From Trichobilharzia regenti (taxonomy: Eukaryota > Platyhelminthes > Trematoda > Strigeidida > Schistosomatidae): a stretch of 64,000 nt of DNA. The stretch lies in assembly GCA_944472135.2 (NCBI GenBank), contig OX235270.1:86809168-86873167 (forward strand), read 5' to 3'. The notes under the pieces are model-generated. The model saw only the letters and a program-made list of their open reading frames with translations, did no database searches and was not told the DNA's origin. Positions 19,938 through 34,900 of this stretch are shown in pieces; the first letter of the stretch is position 1, and each line of letters starts with the position of its first letter. Both the position numbers and the translations under genes were made by a program.

Positions 19938-22900
19938 GTATTTCGATAAATTTCAAACGAAATTATATTAAAGGTGTGTGAATATCTTGAAGGTATTTTG
20001 GGTAGACCTCTGAGAGCCTCTGATATGTATTGGGGTACGTTCATACTGCTACACTAATCTTTTTGGTTATTCCAGCTCTCTTGGCATGTAATGTTCTGAT
20101 ATACCTTGGTCTTAACAGCGCGTTTTCGTCTACCCTTCTTCGTTATTTCTGTAGCAGTCCATACGGGCGTGAGTAACTCTGATTTTAAAAGAATGTCTTT
20201 TTGCGTGTTATTTTTGATTTGAATGCAATATTTATTACTGCTTTTTGGTATACACATTGCAGTTTCGTTGACATATATTTACACACTCATGAAACTGAGT
20301 TCTACGAAATATTGTCGGTGTCGTAAAGTGGTACTGAATATATAGTATGTGCTTAAAAAAAGGGATTCTGCATTTTTTGGTTGCTACTACCTTTTCTATG
20401 CAGTGTAACTTGTGTTAGAAATTTGACTTCTAATCAGTCGGCTTTGAATTGAGTTTCAGTCACGTAGTTCCACATGACCTCATGTATCAAAGTCGAAGCA
20501 AGATAAACGTGATTTAAGTTTAAAACGGTATCGTTTTGTTTCACAGATTCTCATCAGCTTCATACTCTCTATGGTTGCGTTGGTTGTAAAGTCAGAAAGG
20601 GGAAACGAAACATTTCACGTGTCAAACCAATATCCCAAGTGTTGTAAATGAGGGAGTTCGGAATACGAAGTGATCAAATAGTTAACATTGTGAATTCTAG
20701 CTTAAGCAATTGTCGACTTTTATGTACAAAAATAAGTGTGATTATCTCTTCACCCCTTTAGTAAATGTATTTTGATTTCGTTTGGGTTTAATTGTGTATA
20801 CCTTTGTTTGACTCGCCAGCTGATATAGTTTAGTAATTTAGCATATTTGCCACATCATTTTTCGATTAAATTTGCGGTAGTTAACAGTATAAAGTTTCTA
20901 TGTGCAGCGAATTGTTATATTATTACTAATAATGTCAAAAGTAGTGGGAACAATCCACATTAAAAGAAAATCAAATAGTCTGCTTCACTTCGGCATATGA
21001 AAGCATAGGTTGACAGCTTGCTGTTGTAACTTCACAGTATGTCTGAGACGCACAGACCACAAATATTAAATTTCTGCTGATGGGCGTTCGCACAAACGAA
21101 ATGTTGATTCAAGGTTTTTCGCCTATTACTTTCCTCTAGAGTATTGCTTGGTTTTAGTGTGATCAATTATTTCACCCAGGTAGTTCAGATGCCATATTGG
21201 TTCGTGCCCTACACTCCGAGTTTCACATTTTGTTGAAACAAGCGATGGTTTTCTGGCAACTTGAATTGTCGCACTTATTTTTAAGTTCAGAGTTAGTCTG
21301 TGAGTCAGTGGCTAGAGCTGTGACATGCCGATTATTAGCTGAGTATCTGGATCGATAATCTGCGGTTTCATGAAGTAGTCTCTCCAGGTGTGGGTAGAAA
21401 AATTTAAGTTAATAAAAATCTGGATAACAAGATACTGTCAATGATTTCAAATGGTTTTGTCAATATTTTGTGTTGCACTTTGAGTGTGTGCAGTATTATT
21501 TTTCACATCATCTGAAAGTTGTTTCTGATTGATTCTTTTGTACCCTATAGATATTCTTATCAATAAATGTTTTATTCTGTAGCTACTCCTGTATTATCAA
21601 TGATACTAAGTGTGTTTTCGCACCGAAGTTTTTTCCATTTGGCTATTAATATGTATGTTCTACACAGTTTTGCACCATCCATAATTTCTCTAATTGGCGT
21701 TGAGGATTTTTTCAGTCTCTTCATTGCTGGTGGTAAGTTCAATCGACTACTATATTACTTTTAATGTATGTCTTTTTTGCGGGAAGCATTCACGCTTTTT
21801 TAATATTTTTTTTCCTTCACGTTCCCAAGTGGAACATAGAGTTCCAAGCTATTGGCTTGAAGTTTCTGTAGACTGTTGCTAGACTCATGCCCAACCTTTC
21901 CTCTTTACCAGAATTATTTCTAGCTTAGCGAGGTAAAGGCGTGCGTCGGGCGGAGATCGAACCCCGGACCATGTGCATGGTCGGCGAGCGTCCTAACCGC
22001 TATGCCACCGACGCATTCATGTAGTTATTCCATTATGCATATGCCATATCCAATCACTCTAGGTCTAGATGAAAAGGGTTAGAATGACTTGTGAATGTAT
22101 GATATGGAGACAACTTTGTATTTTAAAACAGTTTTGTGAGTATTTGTGGAAGTATGACACTAGGTTTCTGATCATGTATCGGTAGTCAGATGTTTATAAC
22201 ACTGGGTCATAGCTGGCACCGTTATAACGTTAGTATGGTATCAGACAAGTGAATTTAAAGTGGTTGGAAGATTTCATCATGAGCTGACATCAGTTAGAGA
22301 ACCATTGGAAAACCCGAAAGTACTGGGCAGCCGTTTCGTCCTAGTTTGGGACTTTTCAGCAATGGTTGCAAAGCTGCTACCTTGATGTGGTGGTCGGGCT
22401 TAAACACTGCAATGACCCAACAAGCTATACTGGCTGAGACTTATGTCTCTTGAGGTCTGCCATGCCAGAAAGGTTGTTTGGATAGTGGTTAGACAAAAAG
22501 CAGCTACCCAATCCGATACTATGATTAAAACAAATTCACAAAATATCATGCCGGATCGGTCGGGGCTCGGAATTAACAACAACCGCGCTTCCTGCTACCG
22601 TTTCACATGGCAGAAGTGATAAATATGCTATTGAGACACACTAAACAGAAAAGAACAAACAAAAACAGGCCGCGTGTGACCGGCCTCAAGCAGTTGTCCC
22701 CTGGGCTCTGCGGTCACGCAACCAACTTCCACGGTGTGGCCAGCCGGGAAGTAACAATCGCCCACACACTTCCGAAAGCACATGAAGCCTTCCTGAGCAT
22801 CATCCCCCTTCACTCACATCACCTTTCTCATCTTGCTTCTCTTCTACAGTTAGCACTATTCCGCAGGCTAATGAGTCATTTTCACTTCACTCTGTGACCA

Positions 22901-25900
22901 TGAACAACGGTGAGAGCCATAGAAACACCCCAGACAGCCTTTTAAAGCCACGTCACCAACTTCATATAGGAGCATTTAACGTCAGGACCCCTGCCAAATC
23001 GGACAATAAACATAACTAGCAAGAACTCTGGCAATTCGAGCCATGGATGTATGTTGTGTTTCGGAGACACACATACAAGACCCGAGTGTGGTCATTCATT
23101 TAACCTCATCAGGTCAACAAGGAGAACCTACAAAATTCACTTTAAGGGTGTCGGGAGACCCCTCAGCTAGCTCGCTTGGACTCGCAGGTGTAGGGATAAC
23201 GCCGAGTGTTAGGGCGGAAAAATCACTTTTTGACTGGATCCCAGTAGATAGTCGTATGTGTGCGGTCCGTCTAAATGGGTCCGTTAGAAGAAGGAAAGAC
23301 GGCGCTACTCATCGTTGGCTCTTCGTAGTCTCCGCTTACGCCCTAACAGACTGCACTTCGGATGAACTAAAGGATGACTTCTACCTGAAACTGTCTAATT
23401 TACTGTAAAAAGCAAAACGTTCAGATATAGTTGTTTTAGCAGGCGACTTCAATGCCCAAGTAGGGGAGTTGTGCCAGACTGAGAAGTATGTAGGTGGTAC
23501 GTATGAAGTGCCCCGCCGACAAACCGATAACGGTAATCGTCTTCTACAGTTTTGCTCAGATAATCATCTGTTCCTAGTCAGCACTAACTTTAGGCACAAA
23601 GAGAGACATTGTGTAACCTGACGACCTCCATCACCAAATCAACGCTGGACTCAGATAGACCACACAGCGGTAGGGTATCGTTGGAGAGGATCAGTAGGAG
23701 ACTGCCACTCCTTTTGGAACACGTGCGTAGACTCTGATCACGACCTGGCCCACACACGTTTGTGCTTACGACTAAACGGACATAAGAAATTGTTGGCAGC
23801 GAAGCAGTTGCGTTCCAAACTAGATCGAGACACTGAGTATCTATTTAAGGTGGGAAAAGCGAAACGTGTATCTGAGGTCGTCAACAGGACTCCTCTTGAG
23901 GTAGCCTTGCACAACATACATTTAGATGTAGATACAGCTGTAAAAGCTGTTAATAACCTAAAACCAAAAGTTAGTAAGACCCATTCGAACTGACTGACGT
24001 AAGAAGACTGATTCCAGCGAGCTCCGATTATGATGAGGAGCGATGGTTACTCAAATGCAAACTAACAAGAAGCCTTCGTAACGACCGTGAACAGTGGTGG
24101 GTGACAAAAGCGAAAGAGATAGAAAAGGCATCGGCGATTGGTAACACCAGACAAATATTTAGGCTTATCAGGGAAACAGGTGGTAAAAGGCAAATGATAG
24201 GTGAAACAATCTCGGAGAAAAATGGTACCATAATTAGCTCCCAGAATAGACGACTGGAACGCTGGAAAGAGCACTATGAAGAGTAGGTTAATTGACCTAC
24301 AGACACGCTTAAACTGCCGAACATCCAACACCTCCCTGAATGGGATATAGACACAGGTCCTCCGTCCCGAACTGAGGTTACTAAGTCTGTCACTATTTTG
24401 AAACGAGGCAAAGCAGTGGGGCCCGATGGAATGACTCCAGAGATATTTAAGTACGGTGGAGACAATTCACTGTCTGCGTTGACTAACGTATTAGACAACG
24501 TCTGAGAACCAGAAGAAGTCCCTTCGGGTTGGTTTAAGTCATTGATTATCCAGATATACAAGAAGGAAGACAAGTCTTCCTTAATCCTGCAATCACAGAG
24601 GGATTAGCTTGACTTATATAGTATCTAAAGTCTTAGGCTCAATAATATTGCGTACACTACTAAGTGGTGCGGGTGGGGGGGAACAAACACGAGAGCCAGA
24701 CAGGCTTTAGACCAGGAAGAGGATGTATTGATCATATCTTCACCCTCCGACAGATTCTAGAACATAGGAATTCCTACCGGCGTCCAAAAATCATTATATT
24801 TCTTGACCTAAAAGCGGAATTCGATTCTGTCGACCGAGAGGTTCTGTGGCGATGCTGTAAAGGGAATGGTGAGAAAATACATTGCATTGATTAAGACACT
24901 CTACTCGTACTCATGCAGCCTGGTGAGGGCTCACGGCGAGTTGTCATCTGAAGTGGTGATAACTAGTGGTGTCCGTCAGGGATGCCCATTATCCCCATTT
25001 CTATTCAATTTCATCATAGATGTACTAATGGACTTAACCCTAACTCACTTCAGAGATTCAGGGATTGACTTGTTACCATCAGGAAATAATCTCGTTGACT
25101 TAGAATATGCAAATGATATAGTCCTCCTAGGTGAGGATGCTGACATAATGCACAGTCTTCTGAACACCTTGAGCTGCAATCTTCGAATGTTTGGCATGCG
25201 GTTCGCTCCCGTCAAATGTCAGATGATACTACAGGACTGGACTACACTGACTCCTAGCTTCGAAACAGAGGGTGAAGTGGTAGAGCACGTCGGCCGCTTC
25301 ACTTATTTGGGAAGTTACATTAGCCAATGCCGACGGGTTGACCGCTGACCAAATCTCAGCATGGATACAGAAAACTAGTTTCGTATATGACAGTTTACGC
25401 CGTCTCTGGCATAGACGAGATATCCAGTTATTAACCGATGACGTGTGTACTGCTCAGCAGTTCGCTCCGTCCTCCTTTATGGCTGTGAGCGAAACCTGGC
25501 CATTGAGAGTGGAAGACATGAAGAAGCTGGCTAGCTGTCTTTGATAATAGGTGACTGCGTTCTATCTCCCGTGTGAAGTGGACAGGCATCGAGTGCTAGG
25601 TAAGGTGGGGAAATCAATCGACGAGGCTGTGAAGCTACATGGATTGAGATGTTTAGGACATGTTTTACACATGCCTAGCCATCGCCTTCCTCAACGGGCA
25701 ATGTTAGCGGACATAAGGTCGGGATGAAAAAGAGCTAGTGGTGGTCATACCAAAACGTAGCACCAGTCAATTAGATCCACAACAGTTAGTCTAAGCCACG
25801 TAGGGAGGTGTAGACTTACTGGTTGGGGTCCTCGAGACGGTAAAAAAAACCAGTGGTTGGAAACAATTGGTGACATGGCTCAAAATCATTCTCAATGGCG

Positions 25901-28900
25901 CAGATGCATCCACTCCTTGAGACTTATGATTTCCAATGAAACTGTTTTGTTCTTCGTTATTATTATTTCTTTGGCTCACACCCGTGTTTACTGTCTAGTA
26001 TGAATTTCTTCTACTTTCTCCTCTTTCTTTGTGTGTGCTACAAGGAGGGAGTGTGGCGACTTGAACTGCCGCACATATGTGCAAAGTTCTATGTCGAAAA
26101 CAGACAGACAGACAGCAATGGTTGTCTAACTGATGTAGCTCATGATGAGATCCTACAACAAATCAAACAAAATCCCTACAATAACCAATACTTGAAAATA
26201 AGTTAAAAATAATCTACATTAATGGAGAACATACTTTCTATAACACCTAACAGTATTTGATTTTTAACCTCTGTAGGGTTACCTTGACCAAACGTCAGTG
26301 GAGATACAAAAGGTCGTTTTTCACTCACTAACTTGCTCCACAAAGCTTGATAGCTGACTGTCTATCAAAAGGCGTGTATACTGTGCAACAGCTCCCTCTA
26401 CTAGATATTATAATGGTCGAAGGCAAGGTAATGGAATCTTTATTTTGAGTTTGATACCTCCATATAGACAATGAATGGCTCTCAACAGATACTTGGAAGC
26501 TTGAAGAACAGATGAGGATTTAAAGAGATGACTTAATGCAACGATGGGCAACGGAAGGAGAAGCTAAGTTCATTGTACACTGCACTGAATAAAGAAGTGA
26601 AGAAGAGTGCTAGGAAAGACAAAAGACAATTATACGACACTGTCGGCTGAGGCAGAACATTTTATAGGATAACCAGATATCTATCCAGGTGGAGATCACC
26701 ACAGGTAATGAAAACAATAAATGATGTTCAAGTGAGCCTGATTACGAAAGAGGAGAAAGAAATAAAACAGTAGGCTGATCACTTCAAAGGACTCTTGAAT
26801 CGACCATCACCTGCAACTTGCCCAGAGATACCATCACTACCAACATTACACACACAACTGCCTGACAGTGTACACCAATCCTCCAACAAAAGCAGAAATC
26901 TTGAATGCGATCAAGCTACTGAAGTCCAGGAGGGAAGGCAGCAAGACCGGACGGAATCTCTCCCGAAGCACTGAAAACGGACCCAGAGGCTGTGGTAGAT
27001 GTGCTCACACCATTATTACAAAAGGTTTGGAAGGAAGGAAAGGTGCCAATGGATTGGAAGAAAGACTGGCTACCTCGTCAAGCTGCCAAAGAAGGGCGAC
27101 GTAGTTAGGTGTGTGCAAGAACTGGCGTGGAATAATGCGTTCGAAGTGAATAGAGGAGTAAGACAAGCTGACTGTCTATGATCACCGAGGATATTCTTAA
27201 TTGTGGTGTACTGACTGGATTATGCGTCAGACTGTGCTTGGGAGTCAGGAAACGGGAATACGCTATACTACAGATAGTAAGATTCTAGAAGATCTGGATT
27301 TCACAGATTATTTATGTTTAATTTCACACAAAATCGAAGACTTGCAGGCAAATATCAACAAACTAGCTGGAGAGGTTGACAGCGAACACGGGACTCCAGG
27401 TGGACATAGAGAAGATGCAAGTGATAACCAACCACCACCACCACCACCAACAGCAACAACAACCAGAATCAATCATCATCAACGAGAGAGATTTGACAGA
27501 GTTTACTTCCTGCCTTCTCTCATTTGGCCAGGAAGCACCATTTCAACAACAGGCAGTCAGAACTGATGAAGATGTCAACGCCAGCCAAAATCGGAAAGGC
27601 AAGATACGCATTCATCAAGCTAAAACCAGTTGAGAAATCTGCCCTCCGCCTCAGCATAAAGAACAAGATTCGGATTTTCAACACGTGTAAAGTCAGTCAG
27701 TTAGCGCTTCTATACGGGTGAGAAACTTGCACTGCGTGTCAGCCCCTTCCACTGGCCCCATATTAAAGATCAAATGGCCAGAAAGAATTAGCAACAAGAA
27801 ACTCATCAGTGGAACAAACCAACAGGCAAGAGCCGATAGCTCAACAAATATGTAGGAGAAAATGGAGATGGATCGGGCATACGTTGAAGAGGCTGTCGAA
27901 TGACATCGAGCGCCGGGCCTTCGAGTAGAACCCGAATGGGAAGCGATGAGTGGGTCGTCGGTGCGATGGTGACATGGGGGAGATCGTGTTGCGAGGAAGA
28001 GGAGATGAGAGATTGTGGGCAATCGTGGACCCAGATGAAGGGGACAGCAGAGAATAGAACAAAATGGAGATGTGTTGTTGAGGCCGTATGTTCCATTCAG
28101 AACCCAAGGGAATAATAATAATACTATATATACCTTATCTTGAAATCGTCATTTGCACAGATCTTCTGTGTTGTGCTACTTCTGCCCCTTTGTATTGTGT
28201 TTCTTTGTCTTCTTTTAGTGTCTCTCGCGTTTCTCCGTAACACTGGTTCATTTACTCTCCTTGATGCCAAGTCTATCACTCTGCCATTTGATATTTTTGT
28301 GCTGATGAATGTTTCTTTATATACGAATGATAAATCTTGTTAGCAGCACACGCCACAAAATCAGTCATCACTGAAAGTGGGAGAAAGAAAGAAATTAAAT
28401 ATTTCTGACCATAAGTGCTTTCGTTAATTTGTTATTTTTAGATGGAGCAAAGTGATGAATAATGACGAAGATAAAGAGCGAAAACTAATGGACACTGTGC
28501 AGTTCTATCTGTCTGGTTTGTTAAAGAGCGCTTTACGCAACCCAAGTGACTGCCATCCTCGACAAGCAACGGTAGTTGCAGTAGAACAATATTGAAAAAG
28601 AATCGGGGGTACTTATAACAACGTGTTGTTTATACGACTGCTTAAGAATCAGTGTTTGAAGACTCTTGGTGACATGGTTCATCATCAGTCACTCGCACTG
28701 GTATAGTCACTACTGCTACTATATGTCTACTAATCTCCACTTAATTTTCCTCTTTCCCGTACATTCATGTTCGTCGTAGTTTCATCACAGTTCATCTCTC
28801 CACTTTTATCTGTGCTTTTCTGGCATGTTGCAATATGCGGTGACTCACTTTCTGCTAAATTCCAGGTTGTTAAGTCTGTCAGTAGGATTTCTCTCACCCA

Positions 28901-31900
28901 AAGGTGATGCCATAACTAACGTTTATGCATAGTAGTTGGCTTCTAACAAGTGAAGTCATTCAAGAACACTGACTCTAATGGCTTGATTGTGTTGAATATT
29001 CCATTTCATGGGATTTAATATGACATATGAGTCTAAAAGCGGTTTGAAGAAGTAGTGGATTGGTCTACTTTATTATGTCGCGTCATAGATATTTGTGTTG
29101 AATACACTTTTTTTGGTGTGTTACAATTCTCTAAAGCGGCAGAGGTTACACTTCAATAACTCCAGACGTTATCAGATGTAATTAATCTCAAAGATTCATA
29201 TAAGAAGTTCTCTTTTCCATCTACCTCAGATGTAGTGAGTGAAAATACTTTCGTATGCATTCTTAGCTATTTTTAACTTCTGATGTAAAGTCATATTATT
29301 TCGTGTGTTGCATTTCTACCTACAAAATACGAGTGATTTTTTATTAGATACCAAGATACACAAAGTTTTAGTTACTGTTTATAATCGGTATTATCACTGT
29401 GTTTCGCTGTATTTCTTTTCTGACTCTTCCTGCTAGGAATTTTCTCGAATTATGTCAGTCTGATTAACAAAGTGCTTCAAAAATCAACATTTCCATCCCT
29501 TGGTGCAAGTGGAGGAATATGTGCTATAATCGGTGCATTTTCTATGCTCCAGCCAAACGCTAGATTATGTATACCATTTGTTGTAGATATAATCCCTCAT
29601 TCATTTCAAGCGAGCAATGCTATTTGGGTCATGCTATGCATTGAAACACTTGGCATTTTATTCTTTACCCGTCGAAGTGCACTGGATCATGCGGCACATG
29701 CTGGTGGTTTACTTTTTGGAATGTATGTTTTATATTGAATTAATTAATTCTATGAATTATTAATTTGACATTAAGTACTACGTATCCTTTACTTCTGAAC
29801 TTATTTTGTTGTTTGCAGTATGAAGTTGCTTTAAGTGTATTCGGCACTCAGATACTAGAAATGAGTTGTGGTTACTGAATGTCAAGTAACTATAGGAGCC
29901 TGAAAACACAGTGGTATTATTATTATTTCCTTTAATTCCTGCCCACATGCTTTCATCTCTTCACGTGACCTCCTCCAAGTCACCCTCGGACGACCGACTC
30001 GCCACTTCCCATTCGGGTTCCACTCGAGGGCTTGTCTAGTAATGTCACTTGATGGTTTCCTCGGAGTATGGCCAGTCCACATCCATTTCTTCGTGCTTAT
30101 TTGTTGCACAATCTGTTCCTGATTGGTTTGCTCCCAGAGATCCCTCACTATTGCTGATCTTGAGTATTGAGCGAAGATAGCTGTAGATGAAGGTCTGTAG
30201 TTTGTTTGAGGTGCTCTTTATGACGCACCAAGTCTCTGATGCATATAGTGAGTAACACTGGCTTCACATTGGAGTTGAAAATCCGGATCTTATTTTTAAT
30301 GCTGAGTGCTGTTGACCTCCACACAGACTTAAGGGTAATGAACTCTTGTCTTGCTTTTCCGATTCTTGCTTTGATATCCTCGTCGGTTTCGCCTGTAGTT
30401 GAAACGATACTTCCCAGGTAGGTAAGGGAGGTTATTTCTTTCAGGTTGCTCCATTTATGCTGATTGTTGTCTGTGGTTGTTGTTGGTGGTGTTGCCCAGG
30501 AATCTTCATCACCTCTGTTTTCTCTATGTTCATCTGAAGTCCTATCTTCTCTGGATGCTTCTTCTACCAGCTTGTTGCTTTTCACTTTCATATCTTCCAG
30601 TTTGTGGGAAATCAGACGTATGTAATCGGCGAAGTCCATATCCTCCAAGTTTTTTTGTGTGAGTCCATTTTATGCCTGTTTCTTCATTGCCCGTTGTCTG
30701 TCGCATTATCCAACCAACTGCAATCAGGAAAATCATTGGCGATAGTAGGCAGCCAGCTTGTCTTACTTCCGTCTTTACTTGGAAGGATTCCGTAAGTTTA
30801 TGATAATGAGTAGTAAATTGTGTTAGGAAGAGGCAAACACATGCAATTATCAGGTCATTATCATGTCTCAGTCAAGTTATTATCGCGTTATTAACAAGTC
30901 GTTGACATGCAATTGTTCCTGCTTCTGATTGGACGCTTGCACAATTCCAACTCTCAACCGGATTGGTTGATTTCCAGTTTACCTTATTTTCTGTGTAAAT
31001 ACAGTCACTTTTGTCATAATAAATGAACCTGGTTTTACCGCTGATTCTCGCGTGTTCTGCTTTACCAGTTAAGTGGGCACTGGTCAGTAGTTAAGCAGTG
31101 ACCTCGTGACAAAGATCTAGCATCATAACAATTGGCGACGGGGTTTCGAATCCATTGCAGTTCAATACAGTCAAATAAAACCCAGATCATCCAGTGTACA
31201 TCCAGCCTGTCTTCCAAATGACAATTTCATTTGAACAAATGCAACTTCTCCTTCATCAACAACAGCAACAGTTTGAAGCTTGCCAGCTCAGCTTGATTGA
31301 AAAACTTACAAAGCAGTTTTCAATTCAAAATCTCGGCAGTTCCAACTCAGAGAAAACCGAATCTATTGGGAGTTCAATTGTAGAGTTCAATTTCGAACCT
31401 TCAACAGGCGTGACGTTTGAAGCTTGGTTTCGACGTTATGAAGATCTGTTCCGGGTTGAATGCGCTCACCTAGATGATTCGGCCAAAGTGAGACTACTCC
31501 TTCGGAAACTTGGTCCAGCCGAACATAACAAATATGTCAATCATATTCTACCAAAGAACTCCAGAGAACTCAACTTTGAAGAAACCGTTCAAACGTTAAC
31601 CAATATTTTCGGTGAACAGTTATCTCTCTTCAGTATCCGTTACAATTGTTTCAAGATATCCAAAGATCCAGGAGATGATATTCTCACCTATGCTGGTAAG
31701 GTGAATCGTGAATGCGAGCGATCGAAAATTCGATCACTTACGGATGACCAGTTTAAATGCCTGATCTTTGTCTGCGGTCTCAAATCTTCAGTTGACAGTG
31801 ATATTCGTACCCGAATCCTTGCAGAGATTGAACGCAAACCGGACATGACTTTACAGGAGGTAACTGCTGAGTGCCAGCGAATCATCAATCTAAAGCATGA

Positions 31901-34900
31901 CACGAAGTTGATTGAGGACGGTCAAGTTCATGAATTTACTTCTGTTCAGGCTGTCAAGTCAAACAATTCTCTGCAAGTCAAACACAAGCCTCCCACAAAT
32001 TGTTGGTTTTGTGGATCGTGGCATTTTGGTAAATTTTGCCCGTATAAAAGACATAAATGCAGTATCTGTAACAAGTATGGTCACAAGGAAGGATTTTGTC
32101 CCCCAGTGAAACCTAGATCAATCCGATCTCACAATACGATGGCACAGTCACGAAAGTTTCGATCTCGGTCGACGAAACCTCAAATCAGCAGTATGTTCGC
32201 TACCTTCAAAGTTGACTTCGAGTCAAAAAGAAAGTTTGTCACACTTTCTATCAACCAGAAGCCAGTTCGACTACAGTTAGATACTGCTTCTGATATCACA
32301 ATCATATCTCCCCAGACGTGGCGGGCACCTTAACCTTAAAAAAATCAGAGAACGGAGCATACTGCAAGAAACGCGTCGGGTGACGTAATGAAATTATCTG
32401 GCCAGATTGAATGCGACGTAACTTTCCGGTCGACCTCGTTCCAAGGAACATGCTACATCACCAATCGTCATGATTTGAACTTGCTTGGTATTGACTGGAT
32501 CGAAAAGATGAAACTCTGGGATGTCCCACTGAACTCAGTTTGTTCCAATGTACAGTGCTCAGATAGTCCTACCAACATGTTGATGCATCCGAACTCGACC
32601 GCAAAGTTCATCAGTCATCTTCGCACCAAACACGCTGCCGTTTTTCAAGAGTCTTTGGGTTGCTGTACCGTACAAAAAGCCAGACTATACCTCAAACCTG
32701 ATGCCAAACCAGTTTTTAGACCAAAACGCCCAGTACCGTATGCCGCATTATCGTCCCTTGATGCAGAGCTGGATCGTTTAGAAAAGTTGAACGTAATCAA
32801 GCCAGTCGATTACTCATCCTGGGCAGCCCCCATAGTGGTTGTCAAGAAAGCAAACGGTACCATCAGACTTTGTGCTGATTTCTCAACAGGACTCAATAAT
32901 GCCCTTGAAGATCAACCGTATCCACTACCAGTACCGCAAGATCTATTTGTCAAACTGAATGGCGGTAAATACTTCAGTAAACTTGATCTAGCTGAGGCAT
33001 ACCTACAGATCGAGGTCGAAGATGATTCTAAAGAGCTTCTGACAATCAACACTCACAAAGGACTGTATCAGTTCCAGCGACTTCCATATGGTGTTAAACC
33101 TGCTCCTGCTATATTCCAACAGATAATGGATGCAATATTAGCTGGTGTATCGGGAGTGGCCGTTTACCTCGATGATATCATAGTCACAGGAGAAACTCAA
33201 TTCGAACTCTTCAATCGGTTGGATAAAGTCCTGACAATACTCAGTGATTCCAGTTTCCATTTACGTCCGGATAAGTGCAATTTTTTGATGACTTCAGTGA
33301 AGTACATGGGATTCATTTTTGACAAAGATGGTGGCAAACCCGACCCCTCCAGTGTGTCAGCAATTTAACAGATGACTGCCCCTAATAATCTCAGAACGTT
33401 GCAGTGCTTCCTGGGGATGATCAGTTACTATAGTGCGTTCCTGCCAGATTTACATCGTCTCAGAGCCCCAATGAATCAGTTGCTCATGAAGAATGCTAAA
33501 TGGAACTGGTCAGAAGAATGCCAACAAGCTTTCATCAAGGTCAAGAAATTACTCCAGTCTGACCTGCTGTTAACACATTACAATCCAAAGCTGGATATAA
33601 CATTAGCTGCAGATGCGTCCAACTATGGTATTGGCGCTGTCATTTCACATGTGTTTCCAGACGGTGTTGAAAAGCCAATAGCATATGCATCGCGAACCTT
33701 GACAAAGGTAGAGCAGAATTACAGTCAGGTCGAAAAGGAAGGATTAGCGCTCGTGTTTGGGATTCAAAAGTTCCACAAAATGCTGCTTGGCCGAAAGTTC
33801 ACACTTTTTACTGATCACAAACCACTATTATCGATTTTTGGCTCCAAGAAAGGTATTCCAGTCTATACAGCCAATCGACTCCAACGATGGGCGACTATGC
33901 TACTAGGATACGACTTTCAGATCAAGTACAAATCTACAAAAGATTTCGGGAATGCAGATGTCCTCTCGCGTTTACTCAGCTATAACAAGCCCGCAAAGGA
34001 GGACGCTGTGATCGCCGGCGTTTCTGTCGATGAAGACGTGTGCCACGTATTGATGACGGCAATAAACACTTTACCTGTCTCAGCCGACATGGTTCAACGA
34101 GAGACGCAGCGTGACCCGACATTACAGTCAGTTCAACAGTATCTGCGTTGTGGCTGGCCCTCGCGTATTGATTGTCCAGATTTAAAACAGTTCTATCAAC
34201 GACGACATTCGTTATCCCTGGTCAATGACTGCATTATGTTTGGCGAACGTGTGGTCGTGCCTCGAAGTCTCCAACAAAAAGTCATGAGTCAACTACATTT
34301 TACGCATCCTGGTATTGGCCGTATGAAATCGTTGGCACGCTGTTACGTCTACTGGCCAAATATCGATCGTGAATTAGAAGTGATGGTTCGCTCATGTTCT
34401 CGCTGTGCTCAGGCTTTGAAAATGCCTATCAAGACAGACCTACAGCCGTGGCCCAACCCAGGAAAACCGTGGTCAAGAATCCACATAGATTTTGCCGGCC
34501 CAATCAATGGCAAACAGTTTCTCGTGGTAATCGACGCGTATTCCAAGTGGCCGGAGGTTTTCATTATGCAAAATACCACAGTGACGATAACATTAAATAA
34601 GTTGGTTCAGCTTTTCAGCAGATTTGGTGTTCCAGAGATCATCGTTTCCGATAACGGACCTCAGTTTACAGCTGAACAATTCAAACAGTTTTGTGAGCGG
34701 CTAGGTGTTCAGCATATTCGCAGCCCGCCTTACCATCCTCAGTCAAATGGACAAGCAGAGCGTTTTGTTGATACACTCAAGCGCGCACTTCAGAAGTCAA
34801 ACGGGGAGGGATCGATAGAGGATGTATTGCACAATTTCCTCTTCATTTATCGAACCACAACCAACCCATCATGCCCAAATCAAACATCTCCCGCAGAAGT

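Noticed and set aside
20530..20565. CTGATGAG on the minus strand as a hammerhead core
   Set aside because: No helix II or correctly placed GAAA follows, and no helix I pairing is possible.
32388..33368. Independent gene starting at the ATG at 32388
   Set aside because: It is an internal Met of the Ty3/gypsy Pol region in the same frame as Gag; upstream coding is merely broken.
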